Shown: positions 16,211-21,424 of the stretch, piece after piece
Layout: every line of letters starts with the position of its first letter
Numbering within the stretch: the first letter of the stretch is position 1
NCBI GenBank assembly: GCA_963645405.1
Contig: CAVISR010000052.1
Span: 1-21,424 of the forward strand
DNA: 21,424 nt
Source: Colivivens sp963645405
Lineage (GTDB): Bacteria > Bacteroidota > Bacteroidia > Bacteroidales > Bacteroidaceae
Direction of reading: 5' to 3'
Program-made: the position numbers and the translations under genes
Notes under the pieces: generated by a model
The model's input: the letters and a program-made list of their open reading frames with translations, nothing else
Told to the model about the DNA's origin: nothing
The model's database searches: none

Positions 16211-19200
16211 ATGGTGAAAAAATTACTTTCATTGTTGATGTTCACGGCAGCGGCCATGACAATCAACGCACAGATCGACACATCTGGCTGGAGTGAAGGT
16301 GACAATGTCTCCGACCAGCTTGACTGGGGCGACTATGATGGTACAACCAACAGCGGCGACTACTGGAAAGGCACTAGTGCGGCCTATTCGTCAAACGAAT
16401 GGGAAAACTTCCAGGTCGACGACATCGACCGCTATCAGTTTGTTTACCTCCCCGCAGGTGTCTACACATTACGCGCTCAGGCATTCCACCGCTATGGTGG
16501 TCAGGATGCCGCAGCTAAACTCTATTTCAACGGAACTGCACAGGAAAACTACGCTTATCTTTATGCAGACGTTATCACAGTCGACAGTATGGGTGTTGAC
16601 ACTCTGACTGGCGACGAGTTCATTGCAGCCTACACAGTTGAATCAAGCCGTCAGAAGGAGATTTGCTCTAACTGGTCAGTTGAGACCGACCATGCAATCT
16701 ACGAGGCTGATGACTGGTCTGCAGACTCTAAGTACACATACACAGATGCTGATGGTATTGAGTACGTCTACTATGCTCCAAACAGTATGTCTGGTGCCCG
16801 TGCTTATTTCGACTACGACGTTTTCTGGAACGAGGTCAAGGTGATTGTCAAGACTGACAGTTACGTGAAACTTGGTGTGCGCCGTACAGGTGAGCACATT
16901 GGCAGCGAGTGGTTGCTCTACTCTAACTTCCAGATTGTCTACGAAGGCAACTCTGGCGATGCAGTTGAGATTGAACTTGCAAACCAGGAACTGTTCGCTG
17001 CACAGTCTTCTGCAGAGAAGTTGCGCGATGAAATCGGAAAGACCTATGGCACACTTGGTGTTCTGCTGGACGATGCATTGATGGAACTCGACTACGATGA
17101 TTCAGACGTAGAGAGCATCCGCAACGCAACAGCTCAGGTGAATGACATTATTGCCAAGTACAACACTTATTATAGTGATGCACAGTCAATCAAGAGCCTC
17201 ATCGCTTCAATGACAACTCTTTCTGAGACTACATCTTATTCAGCACTCGATGATTTCAAGGCAGCCATCGAAAACGCACAGACAGTGCTCAACGACGGTA
17301 ATGAAGGTGCAGCACAGACAATCGAAGACCCAGCAGCCTACTCAGATGCAAAGAACAAGTTGCTTGAGGCTCGCGTAACTTACCTCATGTCAGCCGGTGC
17401 TGACGAGAAGGGTGTTTACGATTTCTCTGCAGCCATCAAGACTCCTTGGTTCTGTAACGAAGAATACAACCCAACATGGGACGAGGAAAGCCAGCAGTAC
17501 AAGTATGCTGACGACATCGAGTCTGCATGGTTCGGCGACAACAAGGCTTGGGAGGTCAACTGTACTAAGGCTGACGAAGAGAACGGACGTTATGCCCTTT
17601 CCGACAAGGTTTCATTCTACGACTCTGAAGTCAACAACGAATGGATCCGCGACATGAAGGTAACAAGCGGATGGATGGGAAGCCTTTCAAACCCAGTCTT
17701 CATCCAGGGTTACACTGGTATCTCACAGTGGAGTGGTAGCGTAGTGACTGGTTACGGTGGCGTTCACCAGAACGTAACTGGTCTGCCAGACGGATTCTAC
17801 TCAATGAGTGCCATGTACGTTAATGCCGGCAACGACATCTCTGAAGGCCAGTTCGCTTATATCTCTTGTGGCGACAAGATGGAGAAAGCACAGTTCACTA
17901 AGAAATACAGCGGCTGGTGGGGCAACACCCGTGGCGGTTGGCAGACTCTCCAGACTGGTATGATTCAGGTAACTGGCGGAACTGCAACAGTCGGTGTACG
18001 TTCAGACTGGTTCTATGCAGCAACAGGTTTCCACCTCTATTATTATGGAAGCAATCCTGACTTCTCTGCAATGGTTCAGACAAAACTCGACGAAGTCAAT
18101 GCTTCTGCAACAGAGAAACTCGCATTCCCAGGCGATATCACCAAGTTCAATGAAATGCTCGCAGCTGTCAAGATGCCAGTTGAAGGATTCGACGCTTACC
18201 TCAGCGCTCTCGATGTAATCAGCGAGGCAAACAGCTACGTCAACACTGCTTACAACTACATCAACTCATGGAACCTCTTGAACGACATCGTCGTTAAGCA
18301 GGCAAACTATGAGGACACTACTCCTGAATATGCAATCTACGAGAACCTGTTCAATGTTGTAAACGAAATCGGTACTAACGAAACCGACACTTACGAGACT
18401 GCAAAAGCTGCTACAGACCTCTACAACTCTCTCAACACTTACATGGATTACCGTAGCAAGATTGCAGAGAATGCAGGCATCTATCCTGAAATCACTACAG
18501 TCATCAACTCTCAGAACGAAGGTCTGCAGGCTGAAGTCACTGAAGAGAAGATTGCTGCTTACACTACAGAACTCGAAACTGTTTACAAGGAAAGTGTAAA
18601 GGCAAAGAACGCTGAACTCCTCGCCGGACTCGGAATGGACAAGGCTACTGCTGATGCTCCAGTTGACGTTACAGTTCTTCTCACCAACCCTGACTTCTCT
18701 CAGTACAAGGAAGGTTGGGACGATGCTGAAGGCAACCTGGTTGTTGACAAGAGCCTCCAGAACGCTGAGCGTTGGAACGCTAACTTCGACTATTCACAGA
18801 CTCTCTTGGCTTTGCCAGAAGGATGCTACAAACTCACTGTTCAGTCATTCTATCGTGACGGTAACACCGGTGGCACAGAAGATGGCGCTTACTACAACTG
18901 GTGGTATGCAGCAGCTGCAGACACAAGCCTTTGGGAGAACAAGAACGTACAGCTCTACATGAACTCAAACGGTGCTGAGCGTGTATCTTACATCACTTCA
19001 ATCGCAAGCGAGATGTTCACAGAACCTTCATTCGACAGATATGTAGGAAGCGTAGTAGAAGGTGACATCCTTGTTGACGAGAACGGAGACATCGTTTACG
19101 ACGAGAACGGAAACGAAATCGTATCTTACGACACTATCTGGCAGTACTACAACGACACAACTTACACTGAGACAGGCGAAGTTGAGTCAGTAGCAGCTCA

Positions 19201-19567
19201 CGGCTATCCATTCGATGCTGAAGTTACAGAGGCAGGTACCACTTACTACTATCCAAACTCAATGACAGGTGCAGCCAACCGTTTCGCCAAGAATCCTGAA
19301 AGCTATTACAACGAAGTTGCAATCATGCTTGAGGACGGTAAGGACCTGAAGATTGGTATCCGCAAGGCAACTACCATTAGCAACGACTGGTGTATCTTCG
19401 ACAACTTCAAGCTCTATTACCTTGGTAAGGACGAGCCGGAAGCAATCCAGGATATCGCAACTGAGGACGCAGGCAATGGTGCAATCTACAATATTGCAGG
19501 TCAGAAGCTGTCAGCTCCACAGAAGGGCATCAACATCATCAACGGAAAGAAATACCTTGTTAAGTAA
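16211..19567 (+). CDS. Large secreted protein with three galactose-binding-like modules and C-terminal sorting-like tail
   Basis: Taken from the ATG at 16211, the product has 1118 residues and begins with a clear signal peptide (MVKKLLSLLMFTAAAMTINA). An in-frame ATG at 16133 would put 26 non-signal residues ahead of it and falls in the promoter region, so it is rejected. Three beta-sandwich modules (about 20-245, 395-615, 818-1075) share lines such as LPAGVYTLRAQAFHRYGG, LPDGFYSMSAMYVNAG and LPEGCYKLTVQSFYRDG; modules 1 and 3 also share YYxPNSMxGA. Helical, acidic linkers (about 250-390, 618-815) separate them. The last 40 residues (YNIAGQKL...GKKYLVK) resemble the C-terminal tail common on Prevotella exported proteins and related to type IX secretion signals. 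No catalytic site was recognised; surface glycan binding is inferred. It is divergent from the HTCS gene, a likely regulator. Confidence 0.75.
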   Translation: MVKKLLSLLMFTAAAMTINAQIDTSGWSEGDNVSDQLDWGDYDGTTNSGDYWKGTSAAYSSNEWENFQVDDIDRYQFVYLPAGVYTLRAQAFHRYGGQDAAAKLYFNGTAQENYAYLYADVITVDSMGVDTLTGDEFIAAYTVESSRQKEICSNWSVETDHAIYEADDWSADSKYTYTDADGIEYVYYAPNSMSGARAYFDYDVFWNEVKVIVKTDSYVKLGVRRTGEHIGSEWLLYSNFQIVYEGNSGDAVEIELANQELFAAQSSAEKLRDEIGKTYGTLGVLLDDALMELDYDDSDVESIRNATAQVNDIIAKYNTYYSDAQSIKSLIASMTTLSETTSYSALDDFKAAIENAQTVLNDGNEGAAQTIEDPAAYSDAKNKLLEARVTYLMSAGADEKGVYDFSAAIKTPWFCNEEYNPTWDEESQQYKYADDIESAWFGDNKAWEVNCTKADEENGRYALSDKVSFYDSEVNNEWIRDMKVTSGWMGSLSNPVFIQGYTGISQWSGSVVTGYGGVHQNVTGLPDGFYSMSAMYVNAGNDISEGQFAYISCGDKMEKAQFTKKYSGWWGNTRGGWQTLQTGMIQVTGGTATVGVRSDWFYAATGFHLYYYGSNPDFSAMVQTKLDEVNASATEKLAFPGDITKFNEMLAAVKMPVEGFDAYLSALDVISEANSYVNTAYNYINSWNLLNDIVVKQANYEDTTPEYAIYENLFNVVNEIGTNETDTYETAKAATDLYNSLNTYMDYRSKIAENAGIYPEITTVINSQNEGLQAEVTEEKIAAYTTELETVYKESVKAKNAELLAGLGMDKATADAPVDVTVLLTNPDFSQYKEGWDDAEGNLVVDKSLQNAERWNANFDYSQTLLALPEGCYKLTVQSFYRDGNTGGTEDGAYYNWWYAAAADTSLWENKNVQLYMNSNGAERVSYITSIASEMFTEPSFDRYVGSVVEGDILVDENGDIVYDENGNEIVSYDTIWQYYNDTTYTETGEVESVAAHGYPFDAEVTEAGTTYYYPNSMTGAANRFAKNPESYYNEVAIMLEDGKDLKIGIRKATTISNDWCIFDNFKLYYLGKDEPEAIQDIATEDAGNGAIYNIAGQKLSAPQKGINIINGKKYLVK

Positions 19568-19594
19568 GGTGTTGATTTAGGAATAAAAAACGAG

Positions 19595-19631
19595 AATGCC
19601 CCGGGTGAATCGCCCGGGGCATTTGTTTTTT
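19595..19631 (+). terminator. Strong Rho-independent terminator after the three-module protein gene
   Basis: AATGCCCCGGG (19595-19605) pairs perfectly over 11 bases with CCCGGGGCATT (19613-19623) across a seven-base loop. An A-rich run precedes it and a T-rich run follows. It begins 28 bases after the stop codon and may work in both directions. Confidence 0.92.
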
Positions 19632-19872
19632 GAGGGTCGGTAATGAAAGTCAAAGCCACAAAGAGCCGACCTGCAATGCTCCACGCAAAGAGCGAGGCAA
19701 GCATCCGGTATAAGCCGATGCTTAAGCCAAAGCCACAAAGAGTAGGGTTTGTATTGAATGGAAAAATATGAACGTGGAGTTATTGGAGACAGCCTTTAGT
19801 CACGTCCCAACCACCAGAAGAACCCCGTAAGAGCATCAAAACTCAAAAAAAACTCTTTTTTTCGTGAGATAA
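19632..19872. repeat. Intergenic stretch with direct repeat and hairpin
   Basis: No gene seen. A 15-base direct repeat CAAAGCCACAAAGAG occurs at 19651-19665 and 19728-19742. Between the copies, AAGCAT and CGG (19699-19708, one bulged C) pair with CCG and ATGCTT (19715-19723) to form a hairpin. Such a layout could be an insertion footprint or a small structured RNA, but there is no other support. Confidence 0.45.
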
Positions 19873-19873
19873 T

Positions 19874-19904
19874 TTTGTCAATTCAACAAAAACATATAAC
19901 TTTG
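19874..19904 (+). promoter_or_regulatory. Promoter of the tRNA-Gln gene
   Basis: TTTG at 19874-19877 and TAACTTTG at 19897-19904 are separated by 19 bases, an exact fit to the Bacteroidota sigma factor consensus TTTG-N19-TAnnTTTG. It is the best promoter in the window. Transcription would start near 19911, about 43 bases before the mature tRNA. Confidence 0.85.
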
Positions 19905-19953
19905 CAGTCGCAAACGAAGGAAGAGGGTGTCTTCCGTCGAATGTACAGACAAT

Positions 19954-20025
19954 TGGGATATGGTGTAATTGGCAACACAACAGATTCTGGTCCTGTTATT
20001 TTGGGTTCGAGTCCCGATATCCCAA
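19954..20025 (+). tRNA. tRNA-Gln (anticodon CTG)
   Basis: A full cloverleaf: acceptor TGGGATA / TATCCCA, D arm GTG / CAC, anticodon loop TTCTGGT with CTG at the anticodon, T arm TTGGG / CCCGA around TTCGAGT, discriminator A at 20025, and no encoded CCA (normal in this phylum). The anticodon stem has four pairs with an A-C opposition at its loop end (positions 31-39), a mild oddity. It reads CAG glutamine codons. It has its own promoter upstream and a terminator nine bases downstream, so it is a single-gene transcript. Confidence 0.95.
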
Positions 20026-20033
20026 CAAAGGAA

Positions 20034-20061
20034 AACGTCAACAATTCAGTTGGCGTTTTTT
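20034..20061 (+). terminator. Rho-independent terminator of tRNA-Gln
   Basis: AACGTCAAC (20034-20042) pairs with GTTGGCGTT (20049-20057) through nine pairs (one G-T), with a six-base loop, followed by a T run. Confidence 0.88.
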
Positions 20062-20088
20062 GTTTTGAATACTACCACGGAACAGATG

Positions 20089-20257
20089 CCATCAGGATGG
20101 GTGGGCGGAACTTGCGAGTTGGAATAGAAATCAGCGCTCTCCGAGCGCTAGACGATGACAATCGAGCGCGGCTCGCATTGTTTTACAGCCCACATCCCAC
20201 GCTCGCTTTAACACCCTCGGAGAGGGCTAGCTTCTATTCCTGCTCGCTTTGCAGCCC
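20089..20257. repeat. Nested palindromic element, copy 1
   Basis: It starts with CCATCAGGATGG. Stems from outside inward: GGGC / GCCC; GCGAG (20114-20118) / CTCGC (20243-20247); GGAATAGAA (20121-20129) / TTCTATTCC (20232-20240); CTCTCCGAG (20137-20145) / CTCGGAGAG (20216-20224). At the centre is a hairpin of ACAAT and CGAGC paired with GCTCG and ATTGT, with one bulged C (20158-20181). The stretch CCACGCTCGCTTTAAC on the 3' side is unpaired and identical in copy 2. There is no coding sign. It could be a structured RNA, a non-autonomous mobile element or a REP-like repeat. Confidence 0.85.
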
Positions 20258-20347
20258 AGCTTCCAATCAGTCATTCTAATGCGACATTTTGACGATAAGT
20301 CCGAAGCCTCCATTCGTCCTTCATTTCGTATCCGCTTATTCCGTATA

Positions 20348-20407
20348 TTTTCTCTGACTGGAAAAAACTTTTTTCCTGACTGGGAAAATAATTTTCTCTG
20401 ACTAGAA
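20348..20407. repeat. Three short palindromic units with core CTGACTGG
   Basis: Units at about 20348-20365, 20369-20387 and 20392-20407 each have TTTTC, a CTGACT core and GAAA or GAAAA, so each can form a small hairpin. The third has CTGACTAG. They lie between the two large palindromic elements; function unknown. Confidence 0.65.
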
Positions 20408-20534
20408 ACGTATAACGGATTGTTTTGAGGTGCTTGCGACACTGGGTAGAGAAGCTCGAAAATTTCCCATAATTTAACGTTTTATAGTTTCCGTCGCGCG
20501 TGCACTTCCAAGTCGAACTTGCAGTCATGTGTTT

Positions 20535-20703
20535 CCATCCGGATGGGTGGGCTGAAATGTGCACAGGAATAGGAGTCAGCGCTCTCCGAGTGCGTTGACG
20601 ATAACATTCGAGCAAAGCTCGCAATGTTCTACAACGCACATTCCCACGCTCGCTTTAACGGTCTCGGAGAGGCCTAGCTCCTATTCCAGCCCGCTGAGCC
20701 ATC
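20535..20703. repeat. Nested palindromic element, copy 2
   Basis: Same orientation as copy 1, starting 446 bases later. It begins with the perfect palindrome CCATCCGGATGG. Stems: GGATGG / CCATCC; GGGCT / AGCCC; GGAATAGGAG (20566-20575) / CTCCTATTCC (20678-20687); CTCTCCGAG (20582-20590) / CTCGGAGAG (20663-20671). The central hairpin is AACATT and CGAGC against GCTCG and AATGTT, with the same bulged C (20603-20628). Several differences from copy 1 fall on both sides of a stem, keeping the pairing. Confidence 0.85.
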
Positions 20704-20761
20704 CCATGCAATAACGCATCATGATTCCTCCTTCCGCATGGCGGTTTTTAGGTTTTTGTTT

Positions 20762-20795
20762 CTTACAGCGCTCGAGCGACGGCTCGCTTTGTAAG
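20762..20795. repeat. Small hairpin related to the centre of the palindromic elements
   Basis: CTTACA (20762-20767) pairs with TGTAAG (20790-20795), and CGAGC pairs with GCTCG across a four-base loop. The CGAGC-N-GCTCGC centre and the following TTTG are shared in style with the two larger elements, so this may be a decayed or minimal member. Confidence 0.6.
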
Positions 20796-20984
20796 TCCTT
20801 CCCTTCAGAAGATGATTTAGGAGAGGCTTTTAACATTTACTGATTTTCTTGTCCCCCAACCTCTCTTGTCCCCTCATTCAGTCACAGTTCCATCTCAATC
20901 ATTACAGTTTCCCTGCTATTTTTCCCTCAATTCACGCAGCTCCCAGTCAAAAACCACGAGAAAACCATGAAAAAAGTTTGTGTT

Positions 20985-21384
20985 AAAATGACAGGAACTG
21001 GCGTTACAGCCCACGAAACTCGTGCTCAAATCCACGAAAATAGGGCATTTTCGAGGGGTAAACTGTCAGGAAATCGCTGTTTGTCGCACTTAACTGTCAT
21101 GGCATTTTATTCTATTGACATTAGTATATTATTATCATTCAGCGTATTACCGATTTTATTAAGATACTTTGCACGACAGTGACAGTTATGACAGTTATTT
21201 TTCAAATACCCTACCATTTACATGTTTTCCCTTTTGTACTATATAACTATCTAATAATTAATTATATATACAATAAAAGCGAGAAAATTGCCAAAGTAAG
21301 GGTCCCTTATTTTTGAACTGTCGGACTGTCACAACTGTAACGCCCGAGGCTTTCAGAGAGTTTTCGGACGGAAATAAGTGACAG
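20985..21384. repeat. Cluster of ACTGTC / GACAGT heptamers
   Basis: ACTGTCA or its complement occurs at about 21062, 21093, 21175-21197 (three head-to-tail GACAGT units) and 21317-21334 (ACTGTCGG, ACTGTCAC, ACTGTAAC), with further TGACAG copies near 20985 and 21379. The forward copies flank an AT-rich block (21239-21290). The layout resembles iterons or a multi-site operator; this is inference. Confidence 0.55.
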
Positions 21385-21410
21385 CCTTTGCTCTATGTGA
21401 GGAAATATCG
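21239..21410. repeat. AT-rich intergenic element, right copy
   Basis: It matches the left end of the window in the same orientation: TATATAACTA, an A/T block, a GAGA-rich stretch, CCAAAGTAAGGGT, CTTATTTTT, then short tandem repeats (ACTGTC here, ACTGAGAC there), and finally GAAATATCG. This copy is about 30 bases longer between the repeats and GAAATATCG. Confidence 0.5.
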
Positions 21411-21424
21411 AACAAACCGAGTTC

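Larger units (their letters stand above)
20062..21424. other. 1.36-kb non-coding, repeat-rich region
   Basis: No convincing protein gene on either strand. Frames of 71 to 134 codons exist but run straight through palindromic repeats and have no recognisable domain. The content is described in the separate repeat entries: two nested palindromic elements, three short palindromic units, one small hairpin, a cluster of ACTGTC heptamers and an AT-rich element. A small palindrome CAAGT-CGA-ACTTG lies at 20509-20521. Confidence 0.6.

Noticed and set aside
20271..20639. 122-codon minus-strand frame
   Set aside because: It reads through the palindromic units and part of nested element copy 2, so its length reflects repeats rather than a gene.
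20967..21182. 71-codon plus-strand frame
   Set aside because: It runs through the ACTGTC repeat cluster, has no promoter box ahead and no recognisable domain.
1..21424. Whole window as one mobile element bounded by the end repeats
   Set aside because: It contains polA and other chromosomal genes and no integrase, transposase or mobilisation gene; the end repeats are only partly similar.

Overview
The window reads as a chromosomal segment of a Bacteroidota bacterium, most likely Prevotellaceae (inference). The support is: TAnnTTTG-type -7 promoter elements, no obvious Shine-Dalgarno sequences, a hybrid two-component regulator (sensor kinase, receiver and AraC fused in one protein), a GH127 enzyme, a surface protein with a Prevotella-style C-terminal tail, and a tRNA without encoded CCA. 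All assignments come from reading motifs by eye; no database search was run.

Layout, left to right. Positions 1-213 are non-coding and AT-rich, and resemble the last ~180 bases of the window. On the minus strand, 294-3284 encodes a secreted beta-helix carbohydrate-binding protein (DUF4353/Cthe_2159-like). Four plus-strand genes follow: kduI and kduD (isomerase and dehydrogenase for pectin-derived unsaturated uronate), polA (DNA polymerase I with all three activities apparently intact), and a secreted GH127 beta-L-arabinofuranosidase. This run ends at a strong hairpin terminator at 10657-10689. Next comes a non-coding stretch with seven 22-bp tandem repeats, then a small Kdo/WaaP-like kinase (11140-11916). 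The kinase lies tail to tail, three bases apart, with the minus-strand HTCS gene (11920-15963). A 247-bp divergent promoter region separates the HTCS from a 1118-residue acidic secreted protein with three beta-sandwich modules (16211-19567), which ends at a perfect 11-bp terminator. A tRNA-Gln(CTG) gene with a canonical promoter and its own terminator follows. The last ~1.36 kb has no convincing protein gene but is rich in structured repeats.

Functionally, the protein genes suggest growth on plant pectin: KduI/KduD process uronate from pectate lysis, GH127 removes beta-L-arabinofuranose from pectic side chains or arabinogalactan, the beta-helix protein may bind acidic glycans, and the HTCS may sense a glycan fragment and control the divergent surface protein. 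No lyase, SusC/SusD pair or sugar transporter is present, so the pathway is incomplete here. polA is a housekeeping gene placed inside this cluster.

The least explained part is 20063-21424. It holds two ~170-bp nested palindromic elements whose stems differ by paired (compensatory) changes, a smaller hairpin of the same style, three short palindromic units, and a cluster of ACTGTC/GACAGT heptamers leading into an AT-rich block that also occurs at the left end of the window. Short tandem duplications (17-22 bp) also sit at three gene boundaries.
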